Assembly: GCA_903825575.1 (NCBI GenBank)
Contig: CAIKAW010000100.1
Location: forward strand, 1-64,000
Origin: an uncultured bacterium
GTDB lineage: Bacteria > Actinomycetota > Actinomycetes > S36-B12 > CAIKAW01
Length of the DNA: 64,000 nt
Direction of reading: 5' to 3'
The notes beneath the pieces were generated by a model. The model worked only from the letters and a program-made list of their open reading frames with translations, ran no database searches and was not told where the DNA came from. The position numbers and the translations under genes were made by a program. Positions 1 through 8,504 of the stretch are shown here, in pieces (the stretch's first letter is position 1; every line of letters begins with the position of its first letter).

Positions 1-218
1 TCGGGCATCAACTTCATGTCCGACTCGTGGATGGCCTGGAAGCCGCGGATGGAAGAGCCGTCGAACATGGCGCCCTCTGTGAAGAAGGCCTCGCCAACAG
101 ATTCGGCCGGCACATTGAAGTGCTGCATGACGCCTGGCAGATCGCAGAAACGGACGTCAACGAACTTGACGCCTTCATCCTTGATGAACCGCAGGACTTC
201 ATCCGCGTTGTTGAACAT
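1..218 (-). CDS. glnA: Glutamine synthetase type I, N-terminal 72 residues (gene runs off the left edge)
   Basis: Glutamine synthetase joins ammonia to glutamate using ATP. The visible part starts [11 protein letters not shown] and contains the beta-grasp N-terminal domain signatures [10 protein letters not shown] (about residues 20-29) and [13 protein letters not shown] (about 47-59), which are typical of bacterial GS-I. The ATG has a strong GGAGG about 6 nt upstream. The rest of the gene, including the catalytic domain and the adenylylation tyrosine, lies outside the window, so GlnA1-type versus paralogue cannot be separated by sequence alone. The divergent RDD gene and the downstream lip genes are the usual neighbours of actinobacterial glnA1, which supports the housekeeping assignment. 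Confidence 0.95.
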   Translation of the reverse strand, partial: MFNNADEVLRFIKDEGVKFVDVRFCDLPGVMQHFNVPAESVGEAFFTEGAMFDGSSIRGFQAIHESDMKLMP

Positions 219-255
219 CAACCCTCCTTGGGCCGGGCGGGAAAGAACCGCCGGT

Positions 256-274
256 GTGACGCGCCGTACGTCAC
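256..274. promoter_or_regulatory. 6-bp palindrome GTGACG-N7-CGTCAC upstream of glnA
   Basis: GTGACG and CGTCAC are perfect inverted copies separated by 7 nt, about 40 bp upstream of the glnA start in the glnA/RDD divergent region. It could be an operator. The GTNAC half-sites resemble the GlnR style of nitrogen-regulator boxes, but the spacing does not match the usual arrangement, so the link to nitrogen control is only a guess. Confidence 0.25.
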
Positions 275-376
275 GAGGTAGACCTTAGAGGGGTGCCATT
301 TCTCGCCGGTGTCCCGTCTGTTTCGGCCGTGTTACGTGTTCGACGGCTGCGTGTGAGGCCGAAGCCTGGCTCCCGG

Positions 377-382
377 TAGCGT
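377..382 (+). promoter_or_regulatory. TAGCGT -10 element, leaderless start of RDD gene
   Basis: TAGCGT is followed by 6 nt and then the GTG start. There is no Shine-Dalgarno, so transcription probably begins at or next to the start codon. Confidence 0.55.
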
Positions 383-388
383 GGCGGC

Positions 389-847
389 GTGGATCGACGC
401 GATGTGGGCTCATGGATCAATGGGCCGGAGCCCGACCAGTCACAGGAGTACCGAGGCCAACGACTCGGCCTGCCCGCGGCCGGTCCGGGTTCTTTGGCCG
501 GATTCGGACGCCGGTTGGCCGCACTTTTCGTCGATTGGATCGCCTGCTTGCTGATCGGACGACTGCTCTTTCCACATGTTCGCTACGGCTCACCGGCCGC
601 AAACGCCGACACTCTCGGGTTGTTTGCCCTAGAGGTACTGGTGCTAACCGTCCTGACCGGATCGTCGTTTGGGCAGCGGTTGCTCGGGATCAGACTCGTG
701 TCGCTGAATGGGGGACGAGTGCTGCCGCTGGCGGTTGCAGCCCGAACAGTGCTGCTCTGTCTGGGTGTTCCGGCCCTGATCTGGGATCGGGACGGGCGGG
801 GCTTGCACGATAAGTGGACGCGGGGCGTGCTCGTCCGCACGAGGTAG
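389..847 (+). CDS. RDD family membrane protein
   Basis: Small integral membrane protein of 152 residues. After a hydrophilic N-terminus the RDD signatures appear: GRRLAALFVDWIA at about 40-52 (Arg and Asp in the first membrane helix), SSFGQRLLGIRLVS at about 93-106, and a C-terminal IWDRDGRGLHDKW box at about 130-142. Two or three membrane segments are evident. The molecular function of RDD proteins is poorly known; some have been tied to ion transport. The GTG start is favoured because it lies 6 nt after a TAGCGT hexamer. An RDD gene next to glnA is a standing actinobacterial arrangement. Confidence 0.85.
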   Translation: MDRRDVGSWINGPEPDQSQEYRGQRLGLPAAGPGSLAGFGRRLAALFVDWIACLLIGRLLFPHVRYGSPAANADTLGLFALEVLVLTVLTGSSFGQRLLGIRLVSLNGGRVLPLAVAARTVLLCLGVPALIWDRDGRGLHDKWTRGVLVRTR

Positions 848-856
848 TGCGGACGA
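831..856. terminator. Perfect 10-bp hairpin between convergent RDD and DUF4191 genes
   Basis: TCGTCCGCAC pairs with GTGCGGACGA around a 6-nt loop that contains most of the RDD stop codon. The position between two convergent genes suggests a bidirectional terminator. There is no U-tract on either strand, so it would be of the GC-stem type common in actinobacteria. Confidence 0.5.
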
Positions 857-861
857 TCGGA

Positions 862-1545
862 TCAGCCGCGCGGAGCCTTTGGCATGCGCATGCCCTTTGG
901 TAGCGGGCCCTTCGGGATTGGCAGTGGGTTGGAGTTCACGGCCTCAAGGCGGCGACGCAACGCGGTCACTTCGGATGGGCGCAGCGACTTCGGCAACTTC
1001 ATGACTTCACGCTGCAACTTCGCAAGGGTGATCTGCCCCGCTTCGTTGCCGACGCTGAACTCGTGGATCGGCATGTCGCCGGTGAATCGGGCTGTCTTGC
1101 GCTTCTCGTTCAGGAGTAGACCCGACGTGCGAATCGAAGGACCCTCCGCAACCAGAATCACACCAGGTCGTCCGACCACGCGGTGCACTAAGTCTTGGTT
1201 CTTGTTGAAGGCGACGCCCGGGGTAACTGTCCAGGCTCCGCGCAGGCTGTTGAGTACAGCCGCCGCTGCGCCGGGCTGGCCTTCGATTGAGCGATAGGCG
1301 GCACGTTGGGCGCGCCGGCCGAAGACATAGGTCGCGGCTAGCGCTGAGAAGCCGAAGCCGAGGATGAGGAATGTTGCTAGGGCGTTAAGCAGCAGGCCGA
1401 TGCCCACGAAGACGGCAAGCGTGCCGGCGAAGACGCCAAGCAGCACGAGGGGCAGTTTGCGATCAGTTCGGGCCGTGACCTTGTAGGTCTCAATGAACTG
1501 TTTGATCCGGCCGACCTTGTCGGGATCTTTCGGCTTGCGTGCCAT
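862..1545 (-). CDS. DUF4191 membrane protein
   Basis: A 227-residue protein starting MARKPKDPDKVGRIKQ, matching the conserved actinobacterial DUF4191 family by its basic N-terminus, two adjacent hydrophobic helices (about residues 32-80), and a cytoplasmic part with HRVVGRPGVILVAEGP and the LRPSEVTALRRRLEAV stretch. Its function is not known. An upstream in-frame codon would add 12 residues ([12 protein letters not shown]), but MARK is the conserved start and is preceded by a TAGGCT hexamer at leaderless distance. It sits directly downstream of lipA, as in mycobacteria. Confidence 0.85.
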   Translation of the reverse strand: MARKPKDPDKVGRIKQFIETYKVTARTDRKLPLVLLGVFAGTLAVFVGIGLLLNALATFLILGFGFSALAATYVFGRRAQRAAYRSIEGQPGAAAAVLNSLRGAWTVTPGVAFNKNQDLVHRVVGRPGVILVAEGPSIRTSGLLLNEKRKTARFTGDMPIHEFSVGNEAGQITLAKLQREVMKLPKSLRPSEVTALRRRLEAVNSNPLPIPKGPLPKGMRMPKAPRG

Positions 1546-1552
1546 GGGTGGC

Positions 1553-1558
1553 AGCCTA
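1553..1558 (-). promoter_or_regulatory. TAGGCT -10 element, leaderless start of DUF4191 gene
   Basis: On the minus strand TAGGCT is followed by 7 nt and the ATG. It overlaps the lipA stop codon, so the gene may be both read through from lipA and started independently. Confidence 0.5.
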
Positions 1559-2485
1559 AGGGGCCAGCGACGCGCGAGCATCGCGGGCCTGCCGATAGAG
1601 CCGACCGGCGCGGTAAGACGAGCGAACCAGGGGGCCGGACATGACGCCCAGGAAGCCGATCTCCTCGGCCTCGGCGGCCAGTTCGACGAATTCCTCTGGC
1701 TTGACCCAGCGAGCCACCGGGTGATGACGCACCGAGGGGCGCAGGTACTGGGTGATCGTTAGCAGGTCGCAGCCAGCTGCCCGCAGGTCGCGCATCGTCT
1801 CGGTGACCTCATGGCGTTCCTCACCCAAGCCGAGAATCAGGTTTGACTTAGTGACCAGGCCGAAGTCGCGGGCAGCAGTCAGGACGGCAAGCGAGCGGTC
1901 GTAGCGGAAAGCCGGGCGCACCCGACGAATCAGGCGCGGCACAGTTTCCAGGTTGTGCGCGAACACCTCTGGGTGCGATTCGAATACCTCGGCCAACAGG
2001 TGCGGTTCACCATTGAAGTCGGGGGCCAGCAGTTCGACACCACAGCCAATAACGTGTTCGTGGATGACGCGCACTGTTTCGGCATATAGCCACGCGCCGC
2101 CGTCGGCCAGATCGTCACGTGCGACGCCAGTGATGGTCGCGTACTGAAGGCCCATCTTTGCCACGCTGTCGGCAACCCGACGCGGTTCATCACGATCGAG
2201 TTCAACCGGCTTGCCTGTATCAATCTGGCAGAAGTCACAACGCCGCGTGCACTGATCGCCGCCGATTAGGAACGTGGCCTCTCGGTCTTCCCAGCACTCG
2301 TAAATGTTGGGGCAGCCAGCTTCCTGACACACCGTGTGGAGGCCGCCTTCGCGAACCAGTGCAGCTATTTCGCGGTATTGCGGCCCCGTGCGCAATTTGG
2401 TGCGAATCCAATCCGGCTTACGCTCGATGGGCTCTTCGGAGTTGCGCACTTCAACGCGCAACAACTTGCGACCGGCCGGATCCAT
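1556..2485 (-). CDS. lipA: Lipoyl synthase
   Basis: Radical-SAM enzyme that inserts two sulfur atoms into octanoyl groups attached to lipoyl domains. Of 309 residues, the auxiliary-cluster cysteines are C53, C58 and C64 ([12 protein letters not shown]) and the radical-SAM cluster cysteines are C79, C83 and C86 (CTRRCDFC). The C-terminal RSSYRAG motif supplies the serine that ligates the auxiliary cluster. Length and motifs are canonical. lipB lies 4 nt upstream and the lipoyl-bearing proteins SucB and GcvT-pathway enzymes are nearby, so the whole block serves lipoate biosynthesis and use. The ATG lies 6 nt after TAGGCT, suggesting its own leaderless promoter inside the end of lipB. Confidence 0.98.
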   Translation of the reverse strand: MDPAGRKLLRVEVRNSEEPIERKPDWIRTKLRTGPQYREIAALVREGGLHTVCQEAGCPNIYECWEDREATFLIGGDQCTRRCDFCQIDTGKPVELDRDEPRRVADSVAKMGLQYATITGVARDDLADGGAWLYAETVRVIHEHVIGCGVELLAPDFNGEPHLLAEVFESHPEVFAHNLETVPRLIRRVRPAFRYDRSLAVLTAARDFGLVTKSNLILGLGEERHEVTETMRDLRAAGCDLLTITQYLRPSVRHHPVARWVKPEEFVELAAEAEEIGFLGVMSGPLVRSSYRAGRLYRQARDARASLAP

Positions 2486-2489
2486 TCGC

Positions 2490-3167
2490 TTAGCCTACGA
2501 CCGCATCAGCGACGTGGATCGCAGGCCGAGTGGCCGGCAGCGCTGGTTCAAGTACAGCGATCAGGTGGCGTTCGACGATGGAAAGGACCTCGGCCACCGA
2601 CACGTCGCGGGCCAGTTCGTTGCTCAGCGAAGTCACTCCGGCATCGCGGATGCCGCAGGGAACGATTCGGTCGTACCAAGACATGTCTGGGTCGCAGTTG
2701 AGTGCGAAGCCATGCATCGTGACACCGCGGGACACGCGCACGCCGATGGCTGCGATCTTGCGTTCTGGTCCCTTGGTATCGGCGGCGAGCCAGACTCCGC
2801 TTCGACCCTCCACACGCGCACTTGTGACGCCGAGCTCGGCACAGGTGCGAATCAGGACATCCTCTAGCCGCCTGACATGGGCAACGACATCAATCGGGTC
2901 AGCCAACGGCACGATCGGGTATCCGACTAGTTGCCCGGGCCCATGCCAAGTAATGCGCCCACCGCGGTCGACTTCGATGACGGGGGTGCCATCTAAGGGC
3001 CGGTCTTCTGGCTGGGTGCGACGACCGGCCGTGTACACCGGATGGTGTTCCAGGAGCAGGACGGTCGGGTTACCGCCATCGGCGGTCGCCTCATGAAGTT
3101 CGTGCTGGAGGTCCCAAGCGGCCTGATAGTCGACGTTCGCCCCTAGGCGCCGGATTAGTAAGGCCAC
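2490..3167 (-). CDS. lipB: Lipoyl(octanoyl) transferase
   Basis: Transfers octanoate from acyl carrier protein to the lipoyl domains of E2 and H proteins; LipA then sulfurates it. The 225-residue protein has the substrate-pocket motif [12 protein letters not shown] (residues 68-79), the acyl-thioester cysteine C171 in the [11 protein letters not shown] motif, and the partner lysine K137. All catalytic residues are present and the length is normal. The start is GTG, chosen because TAGGGT ends 6 nt before it and the protein begins as its homologues do. It runs ahead of lipA with a 4-nt gap. Confidence 0.97.
   Translation of the reverse strand: MALLIRRLGANVDYQAAWDLQHELHEATADGGNPTVLLLEHHPVYTAGRRTQPEDRPLDGTPVIEVDRGGRITWHGPGQLVGYPIVPLADPIDVVAHVRRLEDVLIRTCAELGVTSARVEGRSGVWLAADTKGPERKIAAIGVRVSRGVTMHGFALNCDPDMSWYDRIVPCGIRDAGVTSLSNELARDVSVAEVLSIVERHLIAVLEPALPATRPAIHVADAVVG
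2492..2497 (-). promoter_or_regulatory. TAGGCT -10 element, internal leaderless promoter of lipA
   Basis: TAGGCT, 6 nt, then the lipA ATG. It lies across the lipB stop codon, so lipA can be expressed apart from lipB. Confidence 0.5.
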
Positions 3168-3173
3168 ATCGTT

Positions 3174-3179
3174 ACCCTA
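3174..3179 (-). promoter_or_regulatory. TAGGGT -10 element, leaderless start of lipB
   Basis: TAGGGT, 6 nt, then the lipB GTG, with no purine-rich ribosome-binding site between. Confidence 0.55.
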
Positions 3180-3193
3180 GGCGATGGGTTTCG

Positions 3194-3228
3194 CGACCGT
3201 AGAGCGGCTCAACAGGCGCTCTCGGTCG
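3194..3228. promoter_or_regulatory. Long dyad (12 bp with one bulge) upstream of MMPL gene
   Basis: CGACCG-T-AGAGCG pairs with CGCTCTCGGTCG across a 10-nt loop. It lies just upstream of the TAGCGT hexamer at 3237-3242 that is the likely -10 of the MMPL gene, covering the -35 region. An operator for a repressor such as a TetR-family regulator is an attractive reading; none is encoded nearby. Confidence 0.4.
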
Positions 3229-3236
3229 GGTTGGCC

Positions 3237-3242
3237 TAGCGT
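3237..3242 (+). promoter_or_regulatory. TAGCGT, probable -10 of MMPL gene
   Basis: The hexamer lies 30 nt before the GTG start, leaving a short leader with an AAAGGAGAG ribosome-binding site. Confidence 0.4.
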
Positions 3243-3272
3243 GAGTCGACCCAGTCGTTTCAAAGGAGAGTC

Positions 3273-5477
3273 GTGCCCGAGTCCGCGCCCCTATCGGAAG
3301 CAACCAATCCAGCCAAACCCCGTCGCCGAGGCCGGGTCGCCGCGGGGGCGCTAGTGGTGGTCGTCGCATGGCTGGCGATCGGGGGAGTGACCGGCCCGCT
3401 TTCAGGCAAGATCAGTCAGGCCCAGAAGAACGACAACGCCTCGTTCCTGCCACCCAAGGCCGAGTCCACTCGGGTCGATGCGGAGCAGAAAGCGTTTTCG
3501 GGCCAGAACGCGTTCCCGTACATCGTGGTGTGGACGCGCACCGATGGAGCGAACCTAGGGGCGACGGATTTCGCGGCCATAGGAACCCAGGTGGCTGCAA
3601 TTCAGGCCGACCAGCGCATCGCTAGTTACCTCACCGGATTGGTTCCTACGCCGGGCGTGGCATTGGTCCCGGGTGGGCCAGTCCTGCCGGCTATTCCGTC
3701 GCAAGACGGCAAGGCTGCAGAGCTCCTGGTGAACTTCGACTCAACCAAGATTTCCGCGACGTTGCCAGACGGATCGTCGCCGCTGAAGGCCGTGGCTGAT
3801 GACATTCGGGCGATCGTCGCCAAAGACCTGAGCCTCACCGCGCACGTGACTGGACCTGGCGGAATTGTTGCTGACTTGTTCGGTGTCTTCGGCGGGATCG
3901 ATACGAAACTTCTGCTCGTCACCGTGCTCGTCGTCGCGCTGATCTTGATCGTTGTCTACCGCAGCCCGTTCTTGTGGTTCTTGCCGTTGCTTGGCGCTGG
4001 ACTGTCGCTGACATCGGCACAGGCGGTTGTTTACCTACTCGCGAAGAACAACGTTTTGACACTTGACGGGCAAAGCCAAGGGATCTTGACCGTCCTTGTG
4101 TTCGGCGCGGGTACCGACTACGCGCTGCTCCTCATCTCGCGCTATCGAGAGGAACTGCATTTGCACGCGCGTCCGATCGACGCGATGCGAGTGGCGTTGC
4201 GTGGAGCTGGCGAAGCGATCATTGCCTCTGCTGGGACCGTAGTCCTTGGGTTGCTATGTCTGCTGTTCTCCGAGTTGAACAACAACAAGTCACTCGGCCC
4301 GGTCGCGGCGGTCGGCATCGTGTGCGCGCTGCTAGTCATGCTCACGTTCCTGCCCGCAGTGCTGGTGCTTTTCGGCCGGCGACTGTTCTGGCCTTTTGTG
4401 CCCAGGTTTGACTCGCACCCGAAGCTGGAAGCCGGACTTTGGGGCAAGGTCGCAGCCCTCGTCGGCCGCAAACCTCGCAAGATCTGGCTCGGAGCGACCG
4501 TGGTTCTGCTGGTGTTGGTTGCAGGACTGTTCCAACTCAAGGCCGCCGGAGTTACCTCGGCTGACACTTTCACCACCAAACAAGACTCGATCACCGGCCT
4601 AAAGGTTCTCGACGCGCACTTCCCAGCCGGTACTGGAACGCCCACCGAGATCGTTACCAACTCAGCAACAGGCGATGCCGTTTTGGCGGCGACCAAGGCC
4701 AGCCCAGGGGTGGCGACTGCGGCGTATTACACGGGGACCCAGGAGCCCGGTGCCGCCCCAAAGGTGGTCAACGGCCGGGTCGAGATCATCGCAACCCTGA
4801 ACTATGCGGCCGATTCCAAGGCCGCTCGCGATGCGGTGGTGACTTTGCGGACCGCGGTGCATGCGATACCGAATGCGGCAGCGATCGTTGGTGGCAATGC
4901 GGCGATCAACCTTGATGTGGCTACCGCGGCCACCCACGACAGGAATCTGATCATCCCGATAGTCCTGGCAGTGATCTTCCTTATCCTTGCGTTGCTCCTC
5001 CGTGCGCTGCTGGCACCACTGCTGCTGATCGTGACGGTAGTGCTGTCTTACCTCGCGACACTTGGAGCATGTGCGTTTGCCTTCAACCACCTCTTCCACT
5101 TTGCTGGCGCGGACACGTCGTTCCCGTTGTTCGCGTTTATCTTCTTGGTGGCATTGGGAATCGACTACAACATCTTCCTGATGACTCGCGTGCGCGAAGA
5201 AACAAAGAAGATTGGCACGCGTGCGGGAACTCGCAAGGCGCTAGCCGTAACCGGTGGCGTGATCACTTCAGCCGGTGTCGTGCTGGCAGCGACGTTCTCG
5301 GTGCTCGGAGTCCTGCCGTTGATATTCCTCGCCGAGGTTGGGTTCGCGGTCGCTTTCGGCGTACTACTGGACACGCTGGTGGTGCGCTCGTTCTTGGTGC
5401 CGGCACTCGTGCACGACATTGGCCCACGCGTTTGGTGGCCGAGCAAACTGGCGAAGGAAGCCCAGCCGCAGGACTAG
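3273..5477 (+). CDS. MMPL/RND family transporter
   Basis: A 734-residue inner-membrane exporter with the duplicated RND layout. One N-terminal helix is followed by a large extracytoplasmic domain (about residues 50-205), five helices, a second soluble domain (about 420-555) and five more helices. Each membrane half has the GxxxDY signature of proton-driven MMPL pumps: GAGTDYALLLISRYREE in the first half and ALGIDYNIFLMTRVREE in the second. The GTG start follows AAAGGAGAG at good distance. Family members export lipids, siderophores or drugs; the substrate here cannot be told. The gene and the convergent peptidase E-like gene interrupt the lipB/epimerase order known from mycobacteria. Confidence 0.92.
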   Translation: MPESAPLSEATNPAKPRRRGRVAAGALVVVVAWLAIGGVTGPLSGKISQAQKNDNASFLPPKAESTRVDAEQKAFSGQNAFPYIVVWTRTDGANLGATDFAAIGTQVAAIQADQRIASYLTGLVPTPGVALVPGGPVLPAIPSQDGKAAELLVNFDSTKISATLPDGSSPLKAVADDIRAIVAKDLSLTAHVTGPGGIVADLFGVFGGIDTKLLLVTVLVVALILIVVYRSPFLWFLPLLGAGLSLTSAQAVVYLLAKNNVLTLDGQSQGILTVLVFGAGTDYALLLISRYREELHLHARPIDAMRVALRGAGEAIIASAGTVVLGLLCLLFSELNNNKSLGPVAAVGIVCALLVMLTFLPAVLVLFGRRLFWPFVPRFDSHPKLEAGLWGKVAALVGRKPRKIWLGATVVLLVLVAGLFQLKAAGVTSADTFTTKQDSITGLKVLDAHFPAGTGTPTEIVTNSATGDAVLAATKASPGVATAAYYTGTQEPGAAPKVVNGRVEIIATLNYAADSKAARDAVVTLRTAVHAIPNAAAIVGGNAAINLDVATAATHDRNLIIPIVLAVIFLILALLLRALLAPLLLIVTVVLSYLATLGACAFAFNHLFHFAGADTSFPLFAFIFLVALGIDYNIFLMTRVREETKKIGTRAGTRKALAVTGGVITSAGVVLAATFSVLGVLPLIFLAEVGFAVAFGVLLDTLVVRSFLVPALVHDIGPRVWWPSKLAKEAQPQD

Positions 5478-6205
5478 CGAATCGGCCCGGGTGGCAGTCG
5501 CGTTTCGACGACCGACCCGCCAACGAGTTCGACGCGGTATGCGGCCGAACCTATTGTCGGATCAACACCTTCCCGATCAGCAATGACCGCTACTGGTTCG
5601 ATTCCTTCGTAGAGGATTCCGGTGTAGTCGTCGGTGGCGTACGACAACGGCAGCGTCCCATTGCCGACCAGTTTGTGCACCAATGGGCGTCGCTGTAGTT
5701 CGCCGTCGTAGTGGACACCGTTGCCGTAGGGCAGGAAACCTAAGCCGTTAGTGATTGGCTGGAGTTTGGCTCCGAAGGAATCAGTTGGGCCACCTAGGTG
5801 CCAGCAGATCGAACCGGCGCTAACACCGCCGAGGATTGTTCCGCCTTCCCAAGCTTGGCGGAGCGCATCGTCGACACCGTGCAGCCGCCAAAGCGCCAGC
5901 AAGTTGGCTACCGACCCACCGCCGACCCAAATCAGATCGCTGCCGCAGAGCCGCTCGACCGGATCGGCGTTAGGCATCGGGTAAACCTCGAGATGAGTGA
6001 TGTCGCACCCGAAACCCGTGAGGGCCTCGTAACTGCGGGTCAGGTAGTTGCGATCGTCGCCAGTTGCGGTCATCACGAAACAGACCTTCGGGCGGTCAGC
6101 TCCAGTCAGTCGCAGGGCTTCCCGGAACGTCGCCCCCGGTACTACGCCAGCGGCGCCATTCGAAACGAAGCCGCCGGATGTGGCGAGGATGCGTTGGATG
6201 GTCAT
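5474..6205 (-). CDS. Peptidase E-like (S51 family) serine peptidase
   Basis: A 243-residue cytoplasmic protein of the S51 dipeptidase E/cyanophycinase clan, class I glutamine-amidotransferase-like fold. The nucleophile elbow GVSAGS (127-132) places the catalytic serine at S129, and the preceding LIWVGGGSVANLL segment is the conserved glycine-rich loop. The length fits the PepE-like branch better than true cyanophycinases. It probably acts on aspartyl dipeptides or another small peptide; there is no cyanophycin synthetase nearby. It lies 20 nt downstream of the epimerase gene, so it is probably in its operon, and its last 4 nt overlap the convergent MMPL gene. Confidence 0.85.
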   Translation of the reverse strand: MTIQRILATSGGFVSNGAAGVVPGATFREALRLTGADRPKVCFVMTATGDDRNYLTRSYEALTGFGCDITHLEVYPMPNADPVERLCGSDLIWVGGGSVANLLALWRLHGVDDALRQAWEGGTILGGVSAGSICWHLGGPTDSFGAKLQPITNGLGFLPYGNGVHYDGELQRRPLVHKLVGNGTLPLSYATDDYTGILYEGIEPVAVIADREGVDPTIGSAAYRVELVGGSVVETRLPPGPIR

Positions 6206-6225
6206 GGGTGCAGCGTTTCACACAA

Positions 6226-7113
6226 CTACAGCGCAGCACGGATGGCACTGCTGATGTCCGGTTCCTGCCAGGAGAAGCCGGCCGCCGAAAGCCGTGTCGG
6301 CAGAACTCGGGCGCTGCCCAAGACCTCCTGCGAGAACTCGCCAAGTACCAACTTGAGCGCGAACGACGGTACGGGAACAAGCGCCGGTCGATGTAGTACC
6401 GCAGCCATCGCCTTGGTGATGTCGGCGTTAGTCACGGGGTTGGGCGACGTGAGATTGACCGGCCCGCTCAGGGATTCGTCGTCGATTAAGCGCAGTAGCC
6501 CAGCAACTTCATCGCGCAATGAGATGAATGACCAGTACTGCTTGCCACTGCCCAATTTGCCGCCCGCACCAAGTTTGAAGATCGGGAACAGCCGCTGCCA
6601 CGCTCCGCCTTCGCTAGCAACGACAAGCCCGGTACGTGGATGCGCAACTCGAATACCGGCTTCGCGGGCTGGATCAGCTGCCCCCTCCCAAGCGACGACG
6701 ACGTCTGCCAGAAAGCCGGTGCCGGCGGGGGAATCTTCATCCACCGCGAGATCGGCGGTATCGCCGTAGAACCCAATTGCCGATGCGGACACCAGCACCT
6801 TCGGGGGTGTTGGCATTTCGGCGATCGCTTGAGCGATTGTGTGTGTGCCGGCAGTACGACTGGTGCGGATCTCACGTTTATACGCCGGCGTCCAGCGATG
6901 GTCGCCTACGCCCGCTCCTGCGAGGTGGACAACAGCATCGACGCCGGCAAGTCCTGCGGGGTCAACAAATCCGGTGGTGGGGTTCCATTCGGCTTCGCTG
7001 GCGTTGGCAGGTGGACGCCGCACCAGTCGCACGACTACGTCGCCGCGCTGTTGCATGGCCGCCACCAGGGCGTTGCCGATCAAGCCAGTTGAACCAGTTA
7101 CTGCGATGCGCAT
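6226..7113 (-). CDS. TIGR01777-family NAD(P)-binding epimerase-like protein
   Basis: A 295-residue extended short-chain dehydrogenase related to YfcH and mycobacterial Rv2216. The N-terminal nucleotide-binding motif is GSTGLIG (7-13); VVHLAGAGVGDHRW (about 63-76), SASAIGFYGD with the catalytic-region tyrosine, and the C-terminal LVLGEFSQEVLGSARVLP box are all family hallmarks. The physiological substrate is unknown. The order epimerase then sucB is conserved with mycobacteria. A GAGG sequence lies about 9 nt upstream of the ATG. Confidence 0.92.
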   Translation of the reverse strand: MRIAVTGSTGLIGNALVAAMQQRGDVVVRLVRRPPANASEAEWNPTTGFVDPAGLAGVDAVVHLAGAGVGDHRWTPAYKREIRTSRTAGTHTIAQAIAEMPTPPKVLVSASAIGFYGDTADLAVDEDSPAGTGFLADVVVAWEGAADPAREAGIRVAHPRTGLVVASEGGAWQRLFPIFKLGAGGKLGSGKQYWSFISLRDEVAGLLRLIDDESLSGPVNLTSPNPVTNADITKAMAAVLHRPALVPVPSFALKLVLGEFSQEVLGSARVLPTRLSAAGFSWQEPDISSAIRAAL

Positions 7114-7156
7114 ACAACGATCCTCGTACCTATTGGGTGGTTACGCCACCCGAGGA

Positions 7157-8485
7157 CTAGTGCAGGTCTGACTCGAACGCACCCTCTTCGAGGCGAGCTT
7201 TCACGGCGGTGAGGAATCGAGCAGCATCGGCACCGTCGACGATCCGGTGGTCGTAGGTGATCGCGAAGAACGCCATTGAACGGATGGCGATCACATCGGA
7301 CCCAGAGTCGTCGGTCATCACCACCGGCCGCTTCACAACCGCCCCGGTACCGACGATTGCAGACTGCGGCAGGTTCAGGATCGGGGTGTCAAACAAGGCG
7401 CCGCGGCTGCCGGTGTTGGTCAGCGTGAACGTCCCGCCACTCAACTCATCAGGCGAGATCTTGTTTGTGCGAGTGCGCTCTGCCACGTCACTGATACGGC
7501 GAGCGAGCCCGGCGATGTTGAGGTCGTCTGCGTCGCTGATCACTGGCACCATCAGGCCGCGCTCGGTATCGACTGCGATCGCGAGGTGGACCGCCTCGTG
7601 GTAGGTGATAGTTCCTGCTTCAGAGTTCATTGATGCGTTGATGACCGGGTGCGTCTTGAGTGCCTCAACACAGGCCCGAGCGATGAAGGGCAAGTACGTA
7701 AGGTTGACGCCTTCACGGGCGACGAAATCGGCCTTGTGACGTGCGCGCAAGGCAGCAACCCGCGTGAGATCAACCTCAATGACTGTGGTGAGTTGAGCAG
7801 TGGTCTGCAGCGACTCGACCATGCGCGTGGCGATGACTCGGCGCATTCGACTCAACGTCTCGGTACGACCAGCGAGGGAGTCGTTGGTCGAAGCTACAGG
7901 TGAGGCAGCGATTGCAGCGGCCCGAGCTGTTGCTGCCTCTTCGGCGGCAGCCATAACGTCTTCGCGGCGGATCCGCCCGCCTACGCCGGTGCCCTTGATT
8001 GCGGTGATGTCCAGTCCACTGTCGGCGGCCATCCGACGTACGAGCGGGGTTACGTAAGAATGATCGGCTTCGACATCGCCGGTCGGTGCCGAAGCTGGTA
8101 CCGGCGCCGGTGCCACAACCGGTGCCGCAACCGGAGCAGGCGCAACAACTTGGGCCTCAACCGGTGCCACAACCGGAGCTGGAGCCGCAACCGGCGCTGC
8201 CGTAACAACCGGGGGCTGCAACAAGTTGGTCAGGGAAGGTGATTCATGGGCCTCGCCGATGACTCCTAGTTGAGTCCCGACAGCGACCGTCTGGTCGACA
8301 GAAACGTTGATTGAAAGCAGCACTCCGGATACCGGTGCAGGAAGTTCAGTGTCTACCTTGTCGGTGCTGACCTCGAGCAAAGGTTCATCAGCCTTGACCA
8401 AGTCGCCCACCTGCTTGAGCCAACGCGTGACCGTGCCTTCAGTGATGCTCTCGCCCAGTTGGGGCATCGTCACAAAGTGCGGCAT
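7157..8485 (-). CDS. sucB: Dihydrolipoamide acyltransferase (E2), 2-oxo acid dehydrogenase
   Basis: E2 core of a 2-oxoacid dehydrogenase complex, passing acyl groups from lipoamide to CoA. Of 442 residues, one N-terminal lipoyl domain carries the attachment lysine K43 in [11 protein letters not shown] Pro/Ala/Val-rich linker (about 95-145) leads to the E3-binding domain ([16 protein letters not shown] onward) and the catalytic domain, which ends with the HRIVDG active-site motif (about 413-418). The start [13 protein letters not shown] is preceded by AAGGAG; a longer reading frame of 17 residues is rejected. Only one lipoyl domain is present, whereas mycobacterial DlaT has two, as I recall. 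Succinyl versus acetyl specificity cannot be settled. lpd lies just upstream. Confidence 0.93.
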   Translation of the reverse strand: MPHFVTMPQLGESITEGTVTRWLKQVGDLVKADEPLLEVSTDKVDTELPAPVSGVLLSINVSVDQTVAVGTQLGVIGEAHESPSLTNLLQPPVVTAAPVAAPAPVVAPVEAQVVAPAPVAAPVVAPAPVPASAPTGDVEADHSYVTPLVRRMAADSGLDITAIKGTGVGGRIRREDVMAAAEEAATARAAAIAASPVASTNDSLAGRTETLSRMRRVIATRMVESLQTTAQLTTVIEVDLTRVAALRARHKADFVAREGVNLTYLPFIARACVEALKTHPVINASMNSEAGTITYHEAVHLAIAVDTERGLMVPVISDADDLNIAGLARRISDVAERTRTNKISPDELSGGTFTLTNTGSRGALFDTPILNLPQSAIVGTGAVVKRPVVMTDDSGSDVIAIRSMAFFAITYDHRIVDGADAARFLTAVKARLEEGAFESDLH

Positions 8486-8504
8486 GGCTGGTGCTCCTTG
8501 GCGG

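Noticed and set aside
219-376. Plus-strand frames crossing the glnA start (90 and 84 residues)
   Set aside because: They run antisense to the GS N-terminus and end in the intergenic region without a ribosome-binding site.
5798-6769. 323-residue plus-strand frame
   Set aside because: It is the antisense shadow of the peptidase E-like and epimerase genes, which have clear motifs; its own translation is low-complexity Ser/Arg/Ala.
8090-8215. Repeated GGTGCCACAACCGG-like units suggesting a DNA repeat or CRISPR
   Set aside because: They encode the Ala/Pro/Val linker of E2, are irregular and too short for a CRISPR array.
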